From Isoetes taiwanensis (taxonomy: Eukaryota; Streptophyta; Lycopodiopsida; Isoetales; Isoetaceae): a stretch of 64,000 nucleotides of DNA. This document shows, in pieces, positions 46,401 to 57,480 of this stretch (position 1 is the stretch's first letter; each line of letters opens with the position of its first letter). The notes beneath the pieces are model-generated. The model was not told the DNA's origin, did no database searches, and saw nothing but the letters and a program-made list of their open reading frames with translations. A program made the translations under genes and the position numbers. Location: NCBI GenBank assembly GCA_021234155.1, contig JAJEKV010000065.1, positions 2,708,771-2,772,770 of the forward strand, read 5' to 3'.

Positions 46401-47340
46401 GGTAGAATGTGCGATGGATTTATTCATGTAGTGCAATACCCCCATATGTATATGTTAATATTTAAGCTTCAAAAACAATGCAATAGAAGATTTTATAAGG
46501 AGCATTGGTAAGCATGGTGCTTAAAATATGTTCATAAATTTGGTATTCCTCTATGCATATACGTCTAATTCATAAGTTTATAAGTGTTATATTGATCCAT
46601 AAGACCTAACAATCCATGTATCCAAGAAGTTGAGCTAAAATGGCACCTTGATTCATACGGCCTAAGACAATACACGTACACTGCCTAAAGTCCAACCTTC
46701 CAAGTTGAAGTTAAGTGTTATAGGAAATCCATGTTGAATTAGGGTGCTATAAAAATCCATGTTTCCATATTCTTGGGGGCATTCAGGTGTAGCAATTGTT
46801 TGTGCACAAAAGTGCTATAGTCTTAATACACTTGAAGCCTTTATGAAAAGCCATACTACATCTGAGAATACGCCTTGAAAAAATAGGAACATACATGATG
46901 TTGATCAAATCTCCTCATGTGATAAAATCCATTGCGATCATGCTTAAAATGCCTGTCTTAGCTTAAACCAATTGACTTTGATTAAATCGGCATTTTTTGA
47001 GACCTAAAGTTGCATGTTTGCAATGAGATCAACTTGGATAGCATTGTTCAATAGTGGGTACATATTAGCGCCATATCTAGAAATTTCGAGTACATTTCTA
47101 AAATTGAAACAATGCCCAAGCGCCCTAAAAGGATCACTCGAACCGATCTTGAGTCGATGGGCTAGGATAGAATAGGGGTAGGGGTTTGTGCATTTCCAAA
47201 TATGGAGATTTTTAACGTAAACCGCGTCATTGTAGAATGAACATCAGGCATTGCTCCTGGGATTTGCAGACACAGATTACTTATTTTCGTACTTTTTATA
47301 TCACGACTGTTTCATTTGATAAACATTTTGAGGCTCATAC
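46401..47340. other. inner part of the nested element, no gene seen
   Basis: AT-rich with scattered short frames only. AGCGCCATATCTAGA at 47067-47081 repeats exactly the sequence at 45333-45347. Confidence 0.35.
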
Positions 47341-47348
47341 GGACTGCG

Positions 47349-48239
47349 TTATCGCTGTACGTTTGAGAGAAGTCTTAATCTCAAAATGTAAAGAATACAA
47401 TCTTCCATCAAATTTTCCATGCAAAGCCATTGGAACCATTTGGAAGATTTACAAGAACAATCATTATCCATGAGCTTCGGAACTTGAAGCATTTCCCTCC
47501 CAAGTAATACTCTCCACGCTGGCTCGGTGAGACCAAAAGATTTGCTTTTGTGTTGTGAAGCCATTGCATTTTTGAAACGGTCGTGTTAAAAATTTTCAAC
47601 GACGAGCATATGCGAGCTGCAGGGCCAAATTAAAGCCGCGAATCCATGTTCGCATTCCTCCATGAACTTTCAATATCTCCATAGGCCAACAGAACTCAAC
47701 CCTCCACTCTTTCTTTTCCAATATCGGTGGGCTAAACGGCATGCGCTTACCGTGTTTTACCGGCTTGCTGGCACGATAGCGACATGACGTACTTTCGCCG
47801 AACGAAGCCTGCGGCGTATCAATGCTCGTACTTGCTTTGGGAGCAGGTACCAGGCTTACACTTGTTATACCGCGAAAGCGATTGTCCGATAAAATCGAGA
47901 AGAGCATAAATAATTTACTTCAAGGGGCGAAATGAAGGTCTTTCGAGGATATTTTTCCTTTGCCATAGCCTTAAGCGTCATAAGCGTGCTCCTGAGGATC
48001 TCCATAGTATCATGCCTCGGGCCCATAAATAAAAAGTTTTTGACCGCACGGCCTTTCCAATGGGCGTAGAGATCATTTTGTATCGGCTCTTGGTACTCCA
48101 TGCTCACACGAAGTTTTAGATTTATGGTAATCCATGAACCAACAACAAATCGATCCATTCTCCACTTTCCAGAATGCTTTTTGTGTTTCTTAATATATGG
48201 CATTTTTGTCTCGGCACGACATGGACATGATGAAAACAA
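47349..48239 (-). pseudogene. unidentified minus-strand coding-like stretch
   Basis: Three adjoining minus-strand frames (48239-47865, 47907-47596, 47564-47349) together cover about 290 codons. Phrases include KHSGKWRMDRFVVGSWITIN, QNDLYAHWKGRAVKNFLFMG, DTMEILRSTLMTLKAMAKEK, and KASTSIDTPQASFGES. The first two overlap in different frames, suggesting a frameshift near 47890. No domain is recognised. It lies inside the inverted-repeat element, pointing the opposite way to the 42.1-43.2 kb stretch. Confidence 0.35.
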
Positions 48240-48778
48240 ATAGAATTGATCAATAGAAGTAAAATAGATAGCATAGCCATTGATTGATCAAAGAAAACAT
48301 GAGCAAAATCTTGGGATCAATTGGAATGTTGAAATGGCGATAAGTGAAATGCCGGTCCATTCTGCGGATTGATCAAGAAATCATTAGCAAGTCTGGGATT
48401 TGGAAAAATGGCGGAGATATCTTGATAACCAAGGTGGTACGTAACCCTAAACCACAATACAATTGAAGCCCTAAAATTTTTAATGGGCTAGCCCTACTTT
48501 TCGATAAATATTTAGATAAACCCGACACTATCTTTGAAGAAGATATTGGATAAGATTCTGGCCCAATAACCAAAACATTAATTTGGTATTAGAGGATGTA
48601 ACCATACAAAATTATGCCGTAACGGATGCTAACTCACAAGAGCTAAAGAAAACTTTTGCCGCGTATTATGCATTAGAAACAAAGAGTCTAAACTCCTATT
48701 GGCTAGAGCAAGAAATGCGGCCCGTGGATTTTTGAATATTCATATTGGGACCATATGAGACCCCAAATTTTTCTCTAA

Positions 48779-48864
48779 TGTCAATTTGCTTTTGTTTTGG
48801 GAGCTTCGCGGCTCTCGGATATTGGTGTGCATCCACTTCTCCCTTTCTTGGTGCAACCTTGACA
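48779..48864 (+). repeat. copia 5' LTR, right part
   Basis: TCAATTTGCTTTTGTTTTGG...CTCGGATATTGGTGTGCATCC...TTTCTTGGTGCAACCTTGACA (shortened here) matches 56325-56407 of the 3' LTR. It ends in CA at 48864 and is followed at once by the primer-binding site. Confidence 0.85.
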
Positions 48865-48884
48865 TGAGTATCGAGCACTAGGTG
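48865..48884 (+). promoter_or_regulatory. copia primer-binding site (initiator Met tRNA type)
   Basis: TGAGTATCGAGCACTAGGTG directly after the LTR resembles the TGGTATCAGAGC site that pairs with the 3' end of initiator Met tRNA in plant copia elements. Two small insertion/deletion differences separate them. The position is as required for minus-strand priming. Confidence 0.7.
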
Positions 48885-48899
48885 TCTTTGAGACCGAAT

Positions 48900-49200
48900 T
48901 CAAGATCAACAAACAATGGAGAAGGATGCAAGCTACGGCAGTTACCTTCCCTTTGGCGGTGCGTGTGATTCAAATCTTCGATAGCGCGGGTTTCCAGCAA
49001 TGGAAGAAGAATGACTCTCATTCGCCAAGGCTGAAGGAGGTTGGGGAATTGTTAGTGGCCAGAACCGGCTTTTGAGGCTTTACATGGATGGCAAGAATAA
49101 ATCATTCTTGATGCTTGTACGGGGATGATAAGGCTATGGGCTACGATTGGGCTTTACATTTGCGGGCTGAGGTCAAAGCATGGGCTGGGGGCCACTTTTC
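48900..49200 (+). pseudogene. copia gag remnant (probable)
   Basis: A plus-strand reading of AVRVIQIFDSAGFQQWKKN with preceding MEKDASYGSYLP fits the F-D-G-x-N-F-x-x-W-K start of copia Gag only loosely. The call depends mainly on position after the primer-binding site. The frame breaks after about 60 codons. Confidence 0.35.
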
Positions 49201-50669
49201 GCTGACCGAGCACCAACAGCACCCCGATGCTGAAAATTTTATTTATTTTATCTTTTTTAAATAGAATCCGTTAAAGCTGAAAATTTGTATTCAAGGTGTA
49301 TTAATGCGTTTCCAAGGAAAAATATTAAAAATAAAATAAAATATTTTTCAAAATCTGAAAAGGTCCGGCACCACTAAGCACTTAGAGTGTCCGGGACATA
49401 AAAAGTGTCCCCACCTCTTATGCTTTGACCCTTGATGAGGTTGAGGAAGGAGAGCGACCATGATTTATGGAATGCTCTCATCCAAGAGCATGAAAAGAAG
49501 ACTCCATACACAAATTGGGCATTTGTATGAACAAGGTTTAAAATGAAAGCACTTATTTAAAAATGCGTTTGGCGTCCTTCGAGAAAATTTATAAAATTCA
49601 CAGAAATCACTAAAAGGGGCCTTTTTATTACCTTTAGTCAAAGATTTACTGGCTTTCGTGAAAACATACATTTAAGAAGGCTTAATATCAAGGAAAAGAA
49701 AAACACACACCTGAAAAAATCCATTGTAGGGGAGAAAAGAACTACAATGAAATTCAAAAGATTTACTATGGGGCAAATTCATTATGAAGAAATTAGATGC
49801 TTTTGTACCTTGTCCTTAAAAATTTTTATATTAGGTTGTTTTAGAGGAATGAGGGGAAATTTGTTATTTCACAACCATTTTTTAGTTTGAACATCCTAAT
49901 GGACCTTAAAACACATTGGGAGGCGGTTAGACAAACTTCTTGAATGACAAACCATTGTTTTTGCTCATAGTATTACAAATTACCAATACATCCACGATAT
50001 TTTGTAGTTAAAAAGTGAGAAGTTTTAGTTGATGATGTAGTATAAATTTATCACAGGATACAAGTTGAAGTAATGAAGCCGTAGTTACATGCCTCTTTAT
50101 TCGGAGATGTGTATTTTTGAACACACATACCAATCTACAACATGGTGATGCTTTCGGAGATAGTCAATGTATGGCAATGTTGAGCATATTCATCACAATT
50201 CGTCATGCGTAGCGGTGGGCACCATGCACATTTCTCTAACGATTTTGATATTAGATACACTTTACCCTTTTATAAATATTTTTGTAAATAAATAGGTAAA
50301 CTTAGAGGGTTGCTACTCCTCGGCTCCCCTCTGGATAAACCAAGTGGTTTCCTTCTAGTCAAACACACGTGTCACCACTAATATTTTGGAGGATCATTTT
50401 AGTAGCAATGTTTTGTGCACGAAAGTGAAGTTAGCATGTATGTAGAGAAAAAAGGAGAAATAACAGCATGATTAGAGCTACTTTATGCTCTAACATTGCA
50501 TTACAAACTCGAGAGATTTTAGAACCATTTTAGAACTTTTTAGACTAAAAACTAAGAAAAGTGTGTAAAATTATCCCTTATGTGTGTGTTACTTTTGGTA
50601 GTTTTAGGTTGCCAAACCCTTTGTGGCGAGTAAGAAAGACCCAGCTTGATTTTACCCGATATATACTTT

Positions 50670-50860
50670 ACCTACATTTACATATATATACATATATATA
50701 TAAGCGTTTTATATATATATGCAATTCGGTATAAATTTATCACGGATTTCTCAGGTATAGATTTATACGCCAAGAGTTCTCTTTTCTTGGGATATATATA
50801 TGTAAGTATGTATGTATATTATTATATATATATATATATACACATATATATGTGTATAAA
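50670..50860. repeat. TA-rich microsatellite
   Basis: Runs of TATATA and TACATATATA at about 50678-50722 and 50806-50856. Confidence 0.85.
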
Positions 50861-51215
50861 TTGATTATGCAGTTATGCAGGTATAAATTTATCACAAGAA
50901 ACTGTCCTTGATATAAATTTATCTGAAAAACTCTCCTTGATGCTATAATGAGGGAGCTCTCACGGTATAAATTGCCTCTTTTGAGTGGGGAGACTCTATG
51001 CCGTCGAATCGAGAGCTCTCATGTTTATAATTATACACATTTCGAGTCCTCTTCTTGGTATAAATTTATGCAGCTTTCGAAATCCATTGTGGTATATATT
51101 TATCTGGCTTGAGTCCATTTCTTGGTATAAATTTATACCATCACCGAACTTTCTGGCATGTTATATCATACGGCACTACATTGTGGTATAAATTTATACC
51201 ACCCGGAAATTTATT
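50728..51215. repeat. array of GGTATAAATTTATACC palindromes
   Basis: GGTATAAATTTATACC, a perfect 16-bp palindrome at 51124 and 51184, recurs in shortened or altered form near 50731, 50755, 50880, 50914, 50963, 51057 and 51091. Spacing is about 25-90 bp and spacers often contain GAGTCC/GAGTTCTC-type sequence. About nine copies. Confidence 0.75.
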
Positions 51216-52604
51216 TTTTGAAGGCGTTATGTCGAGGCATTGTCATCGGCGGGCATACGCCAAGTCTATAGCAAGGCCGGATGAGCAAATAAAGAGCAAG
51301 TATATAAAGGCGAAGCGGCGTCTTGACTCCAACTTAACTTCAAAGTTGTAAAGTTTGTTCAATGAGAACATACTTTCATGTGAAAATGTTTGCTTCAATG
51401 AGGCAATGTCAACATGTGTTGCATTTTTACGAGTTTTTTGTTCATAGTTTTTGTCTTGATTTTGAAAACTTTGAATAAAATACCTTTTTAACACTTTAGT
51501 GTGTTTGTTGTTTTTTCGTATACAAAATTTTTGTTTTAGTTTTTGAAAATATTACTATTTCTCAAACCAAACTAGGGGCAAAAGGGATATTAACAATTTT
51601 TGAATGGAAGCTAAGTTTCCACACCCCCCCTCAAAAATGATGCCTAAAATTTTCAAATTGTCACACTTGTCACAAATATACCACTGAAAAGGGACCTTTT
51701 TGGGGATTTTAGGGAATCTTTCAAAGATTCCTTTTTTTGAAGTCTTGTTTTGAGCAAATTTAGTGCGTTTCATTTTTAAACTTTGTTTATCTTTGAAGTG
51801 GTGAATATGCTGGGAAGAGGCAGGAGTCTTGACAAATTAGCTGAGGCGCATGAAGAACACCTTTCGGCCCGGATTGAAGCCTCACGGAGAAGAGAATAAG
51901 ATCTCTCCTTCATTGCAATTATTCTTCTTTCTTAGATCCTTGCAATTCTTTCCATGCTTTCTTGGCGGCAATCTCATACAAATTGTAGGCATGGATCTCA
52001 ATGGGTAAATCACTTCCTTCAGGGAGGAGATCATGATGAGGAAGGATGTTGGGATTATATCAAAGGCTGGGAAGCACAATGCTTTCTTTGCGGGTCATTA
52101 CGAGCCTAACTCCTATGCAAAGGGAATGAAAGCTAAGAAAAGAAGAATAGCAATAGCGTGATACCTTCAAGTCTTGGCAACAAAGGCTTACGACATCGAA
52201 GCACAATGTTGTTAAAAACCCGTTTTTTATTTTAAAAGTACTTCTATAAAATCCTCATTATTTTTAAAGGATTTTTTATGATTTGAGCTGCTCTTCCAAA
52301 AATAAAAAAATAAAAAATTGCACATTCTTTGCCTTTGCTTTATTGGACATATTTGCTCTTTGTTAAAATGCACATTTTGCTACAAGTTATAAGGCGTAGC
52401 ATGCCAACAAATGCATCGAGGAAGCTTATGCTACTATTACAGAAACTGTGGTTCGCAGTACAAAGATATCATAGGCATTTTTTTGCCATGCAACTCTTAA
52501 GAAAGTTCAAAAAACATTATTATAGAGGTTAAGAAGTATAAAATTATATATATACAAAGATAAATAAGTTCAAAAGTATCATATGTTTGGATAAAAAATC
52601 ACCC

Positions 52605-52750
52605 GATCCTAAGAGTTTTTAAAGATTTTAAGGATTTTTAAGGATTTTTAAAGATTTTTAAAGATTTTTTAGCATTATTTTATATAAAATCGTTTTTAAA
52701 GATTTTCAAAATTTTAAAATCTTCAAAAATCTTAAAAAGCGTTTTTTAAG
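52605..52750. repeat. TTTTTAAAGATT simple repeat
   Basis: Imperfect units of TTTTTAARGAT about 10-12 bp long run from 52613 to 52672 and reappear weakly to 52740. Confidence 0.8.
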
Positions 52751-52854
52751 CGTCTGGATTTTGGCGTAATTAACAGCATTGTCCAAAGCCTTGACGGGTT
52801 TGTGACGCTATTGCAAGAAAGGCAATCATCTGCTTGTGAGTGTAGGAAAAGAAG

Positions 52855-53210
52855 ATGAAGGATCTTGAGCACAAGCTGAAAGCTTTGGAGACAAACAAAT
52901 CTTCAGCCAATGTGGCCCAAATTGTTGAAGAAGTGGCGTGGCAATGTATGTCTATCTTTGTAAACAGAGTAAGCAGCCCTAAGCTCTATCAAATTCATCA
53001 TGGATTAAGTTGCTACAGCGCTCATATTAGTTGGCACAAGATTGGTTTGAAAGTTCCGGACCTACCTCTTCCAATCACATTGTTAAATCGTGACAATAGT
53101 GAGCGCATAAAATCTGCTTGGAATGGGTGACATTCAAGTACCCACAAGTCTTGGTAATTTCACTCTAAAAGGTAATGTATGCTCCTACTTTGTGTAAAGA
53201 ATCGATTTGT
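52855..53210 (+). pseudogene. copia protease/pre-integrase region
   Basis: The phrase GDIQVPTSLGNFTLKGNV (about 53125-53180), followed by a LCKN-like piece, matches the strand after the copia protease active site (G-x-V-x-x-G-x-x-L-x-x-VLYVP-x-L-x-KNL). The frame at 52855-53130 before it is open but its active-site motif cannot be read. Confidence 0.55.
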
Positions 53211-53279
53211 TGCCGCGTCTTTGCGTGTATATCATGATACGTGGCATAAGAAGCGGGCACATGATGTAAAACGGCCAGC

Positions 53280-53830
53280 CAGTACACCTCAACTTTGTGA
53301 AGCCGGTTTGATCTTCATCGACACCCTACTCTTGCAAGGGTTACGAGGAAGCACATGCATTGGGCAAGCGACCTGCATGGTCTTTACTCTCGTGGCTCTC
53401 GTGCTCACGCTCTTCTTGAATTAGTACACCGCGGATCTTTGTGGTCCAACTCATGTTCCTTCTCTTCCGGGTGCCTATTATTTTACGGCATTCATTGATG
53501 ATTTGGCGGGGAAAACTTGGATTCTTCTTGAAGCGGAAATCTGATGCATTTTGCCCATTTCCAAGAATGAAGGCGCTTGTTGAGAATAAGTAGCCGCTCG
53601 GATTAAGAAGCTTAGATCACGATAATGGTGGAGAATTTACCGGTCAAGCATTCAGAAATCATTTTGTCAGCGTCGGCGGTATTGGCGCCAACTACAGAGC
53701 CTCATACTCCACAACATAATGGCGTTCTTTGAGCGGAAGAATCGCGACATTGTTGACATGGCGCGTTCTTGCTCACTCAATCCTCGGCACCCATTCGAAT
53801 TTTGAACAGGCGGTAGGTTTTCGGTTGCGC
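53280..53830 (+). pseudogene. copia integrase remnant
   Basis: Across several frame shifts: LHGLYSRGS and AHALLELVH-ADLCGPTHVPSLP with GAYYFTAFIDD (first two catalytic region), KTWILL, then a DNGGEFTG phrase (second Asp) near 53620 and a PHTPQHNGV / ER-KNR-IVDMARS text near 53705-53770, which contains the third acidic residue. All the classical copia integrase boxes are in order. One-base shifts break the frame every 20-60 codons. Confidence 0.85.
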
Positions 53831-54539
53831 TTCTCGATAGATTGCCCTTGTTCTTTGTGAAAAATCAGGACTCTGAACAAGCTTTCCGGCATAAGTAGAA
53901 TTTAATCTCACTAGCGTGTCTTTGGATGTCTTTGGCTTTATGCTTATTTCCAAAGCTAATCGTAAGAAAACTTGAGCATACCGGTATGATCTTTGTGGGT
54001 TTCTCGGACGGTGCAGAAGCATGGTTATAGGGTGATTGATCCGGATACCAAAGCTTTGTGTTAGTCGGGATGTTATTTTCCATGAAGATGTTTAGGCATT
54101 TGACCCAAGGTTCAAAACTCTAATGTGGAATTTCTTGATATCTGCGCATGGATATACGGATGATGCCATAGCTTCAATCCATGGGACTCAGTTCCTAATA
54201 TTCCGGCACTGCGGCGGTCCGGCACTGCGGTGCTTCCAGCACCTGTTTCACGATCGATCACGGATCGGCCACATCCAACCAAGGAGGAGATCTTGACCCA
54301 TCTGATCCGGTGATTTTGATCATCTTGATCAAGGAGGAGTTGAAGAAGAACTTGGAGCCGAGGTAAAGGAAGCGTTTTTCCTCCTCAAGGTTTGCTTTTC
54401 ATACTTAGAAATTATGCCCGGCATTATGGAGTTTTGTGATGCTTTGCTATTATCAGTGAACCACTAGCTATGTAGAAGCTATTTCGTATCTTCTTTGCAC
54501 CTCATTGGCAGCCCGAGGCAATGGACTCCGCAAAATGGA

Positions 54540-55350
54540 TTCCTATTGTTCAAAAATGGCACTTGGGATTTGGTTCCTCTTCCTCATGATAGGAAGGTTG
54601 TTGGTAACAAATGGGTCTACAAATAAAACTCCATCTGATGGCACCATCGGCTGACTACAAAGCGGCGCTGGTTGCCGCAGGGTTTCAGCCGGCAATATGG
54701 CATTGATTACTTGGAAACATTTTCTCCGATGGTCAAAATGATGAGCATTCACATTCTTCTTGCATTTCTTTGCTCATCGCCAATCTTGAGGTTCATCAAG
54801 CCCGGTCATCAAGGCGGCATTTCTTAATGGCAAACTTGATGAAGAAATATATAGCAAAACAACCTCGGGGTTATGTCAAAAGGCTGATCTTTGAGCATTT
54901 AGTATGCAAATTGGCGAAGGCACTTTATGGGTTAAAGCAAGCATCCGTGCACAGGTACAGACCATAGATTCTTTCTTCAAAGACCAAAAGGATTCCGACC
55001 TATTGAGGCTGATTATAATATCTACATCGAGTCGTCAAGGCAAGTTCTTACTCATCATTGCTTTGTATGTGGATGATTCCTTGCTCATAAGAACGTGTCA
55101 GCTGAGCACATTGCTGAATTCAAGACAAGGCTTCTTTGCTAAGTTTCCAATGGTAGACTTGGAGATTTGAAGCTAAGCTATTGTTTGGGGTTGCAAATTG
55201 CAAGAAGCCCAGGAAAAATGGGATTCTTCATATCTCTCTCAAAGAAGTACATTGAAGGAAATGCTTGGCGCTTTTGGCATGGCTGATTACGTCCATCTAA
55301 AGTTCCTATGACTCGGTACTCTTCTCACTAAGAAAGATTGTCCACAATCG
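54540..55350 (+). pseudogene. copia reverse transcriptase remnant
   Basis: The RT text is clear in changing frames: NGTWDLVPLPHDRKVVGNKW, VYK, ADYKAALVAAGF, IDYLETFSPMVK (54700-54740), LNGKLDEEIY, QPRGYVK, HLVCKLAKALYGLKQAS (54900-54945), FLLIIALYVDDSLLI with catalytic YVDD near 55065, AKFPMVDLEI, and LQIARSPG. This assigns the element to Ty1/copia. It is not functional as written. Confidence 0.9.
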
Positions 55351-55359
55351 ATCTTGCCG

Positions 55360-56080
55360 TTCTTTCTTTCTAGCCGCCCAAAAAGTTCCATTCGGCAATT
55401 GATTGGCAGCCTCATGTATTGCATGGTTTGCACAGAACCCCGATATGCATTTGATGTTATAGCTCTAAGCCAATTTTAATGAGATCGAGGTCATATGGCC
55501 AAACACATTCTTAAGCTACTTAAAAGAGTGCTGAGTTATGGCCTTACATATCGCGGCAATAGTGATGCTTTTTTCATTCTTGACGCTAATTTGTGATTCC
55601 TCACTTGGCGATGTGATAGACAGCTCAGTCCACATCCGGCATTTACGAACTACGCGCGCCAATCGCCATTGCTTGGATCGGCCAAGCGGGGCATGTATCT
55701 TTTCATCCAGGCGACATGTTCGCGGCATCTGGCAAGTAAGATCATTAGTTTCAGGACTTTCTTAGCAGGCATTGGGCAATGCACTCACTGGACCCGGCAA
55801 GGATGCTCATGGAAGGGCAGAGTGATTGAGATTGCTCCTCTGAAGTTCGACATCAAAATCAAAGCATGTTCCCAAGCATTATCATTTCATTAAAGGGACC
55901 TTGTGGGTGATAAGCGAGGTTGGGGTTGACATGTTCCTGCAGGACAATCACTGCCGGATCTCTTGACTAAGCCTTTGGCACCGAGAGCTCTTTGGCGACT
56001 TATCGACTTGGTATTAGTCTTGATAGATATTCGGAATCTCATCTCCGGAGGAGGAGGTTGGCGTGGAGATGGTGACCTCT
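55360..56080 (+). pseudogene. copia RNase H remnant
   Basis: IRQLIGSLMYCMVCTEP-like text (55395-55440), FDVIALSQ, MAKHILKLLKRV (55500), LTYRGNSDAFFILDAN, FLAGIGQCT (55765), and LPDLLTKPLA (55945-55980) match the copia RNase H domain and its C-terminal DxLTKxL signature. It is frameshifted. Confidence 0.85.
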
Positions 56081-56093
56081 CATCAAGGAGGAG
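56081..56093 (+). promoter_or_regulatory. copia polypurine tract
   Basis: ATCAAGGAGGAG ends immediately before TGTGGGAATAT, the start of the 3' LTR. This is the plus-strand primer site. Confidence 0.75.
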
Positions 56094-56407
56094 TGTGGGA
56101 ATATATGATAGCCGAGATCACCATCTTCTTTGCTGACAGTAGTATGTCGGCCACTTACGGCACTTATAGCACTTCACTGACACTAAGCACCTTATCGAGG
56201 AGTCTAACTTAGCGGCCCACCACTTGTCATAATTAGCTGCGGCATAATTAGGAGTGGTTGGTGGCGGGAGCAATTAATATTGCACGCCTTGTATGTATCT
56301 TGTGTTTCTGCATACGTTCAATACAATTCAATTTGCTTTTGTTTTGGGCTTGCGCTCGGATATTGGTGTGCATCCCCTTCTCTCCCTTTCTTGGTGCAAC
56401 CTTGACA
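56094..56407 (+). repeat. copia 3' LTR (314 bp)
   Basis: It starts TGTGGGA and ends CTTGACA, with TG...CA termini. It is followed by CATCA (56408-56412), identical to the target copy at 40719-40723. It matches the split 5' LTR over its whole length. It contains GCGGCATAATTAGGAGTGG and CTTGTATGTATCTTGTG. Confidence 0.9.
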
Positions 56408-56412
56408 CATCA

Positions 56413-57480
56413 TGAATCCCACTTTCACAACGGAATACTCCCAACTGGCTGTCAGAGTATGACATTGCCCCCAAACATCCATCTATTCTTGTTTTCTTTC
56501 CAAGCGGTTGTCCAATTGAACACATAGCTCCTACGGCGGTTGTTTCTCAAGTAAGGAAATCATCCCAAGTCCTCAGCTTGATTCACTTGGACACCTTGGA
56601 TGTGAGCTTTTATCTGCCTTTGGTAACAAAGCGGTTGATCATCCATCAAAGCCTCAAAATGAGTCGTCTGGGAATACCTCCTCCCTTCTGTCGATCATTT
56701 CTCTAGTGTTCTCAAGAACTTGAAAATAGAGCTCACATGGAAGTTTTGGATCATCCCTCCATAGATCAAGCACAAAATGACCATAGGTTCGGTTCCATGA
56801 CCATGTGTTAAGACACCTTGACTTACTTTCATCGAAAAGCGTTTTGGTAGCAGCTTGGGTAGGATCTAACTTTGGCAAAGAAAGTCTTGTGTTGGTCCAT
56901 CTTATCATGAATTATACACAAAATACGTGGGCTGCATCGAGGAAAAATGTTCTCAACGCCAATACAAAGCTGTCTACATGATATTTGTCCCTTTGGTGAT
57001 ACTTTTTAAATTGCTCCCTAATTGTTCTTTTCTTTCTCTATTACTGATTTGATGCAAGTGTATCCTTGAGTTGAATGCAAGTGTTGCACTTTGAGAATGG
57101 CATGTGTTGCGAGGACACTCGCGTCACGAGAAGTGGAAGTGCTCCATAACTTCTTTGAAATGTGATTGAAGAGGCCTACCTCCCGATGGTTTCTAGATAG
57201 AGTTGACCTCTTTAAGGCACTCTTTTTGGATATAGTGTTTGTGGCAACACCCTTTACACCACTTTCGCTGCCGTCTTTCGTTCTGCTCCGACTTGTGGGG
57301 CCATAGATTGAGACATGTATCTACAAAAGATCTCGAACAACGCAATGGCCTTGAGAGTGTTTGCTCTGGAGTTTCGAAGTGAGTGCATTTGCCATGTTAA
57401 GATAAAACGCTGCCTTTCTAACTTTGCTCCGGTATCACGTAGAATGAGAACTTACTCCGCATAAGAATCCATCTCGAAAT
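56413..57480 (-). pseudogene. DUF7869-like gene, 5' part
   Basis: Minus strand, alternating frames: FKEVMEHFHFS (57160), FSKCNTCIQLKDTLA (57090), REKRTIREQFKKYHQRDKYH (57030-56990), SFVLALRTFFLDA, a VLCIIHDKMDQHKTFF-like phrase (56930-56890), THGHGTEP (56800), FKFLRTLEK (56720), HFEALMDDQPLCYQ, QLDNRLERKQEWMDVWG (56530-56470) and SVVKVGFMM up to the copia border. C-x2-C pairs followed by HDKMD, HGHG, LDN and VGHTH in that order are what I know from DUF7869-type proteins. Frameshifts are present, so decay or base errors cannot be told apart. Confidence 0.6.

Larger units (their letters stand above)
40933..48778. mobile_element. unclassified element with short terminal inverted repeats, nested in the copia LTR
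   Basis: The left end is CATTAGAAATTTGAGGTCCT followed by CATATGGACC; the right end, read on the opposite strand, is CATTAGAGAAAAATTTGGGG, then TCTCATATGGTCCC. The inverted repeats are about 30 bp with one small gap. The copia LTR reads straight across when the insert is removed (ACAAT|TCAATTTGC, as in the 3' LTR). A target duplication is not clear; TCA is possible. Inside are coding-like stretches on plus (42.1-43.2 kb) and minus (45.0-45.3, 47.3-48.2 kb) and a minisatellite. I recognise no transposase. Confidence 0.6.
49200..52750. other. long AT-rich non-coding stretch inside the copia element
   Basis: Copia internal regions are usually 4-5 kb; here 7.2 kb lies between the LTRs, and this 3.5 kb between gag-like and protease-like sequence accounts for the excess. 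It holds AT microsatellites, a palindrome array and poly-T tracts, with no sustained frame. A nested insertion is likely, but I could not find its ends. Confidence 0.4.

Noticed and set aside
47596-51494. Shared AYARR ending of two minus-strand frames (47596 and 51243)
   Set aside because: Only a few codons match and the flanks are unrelated; chance.
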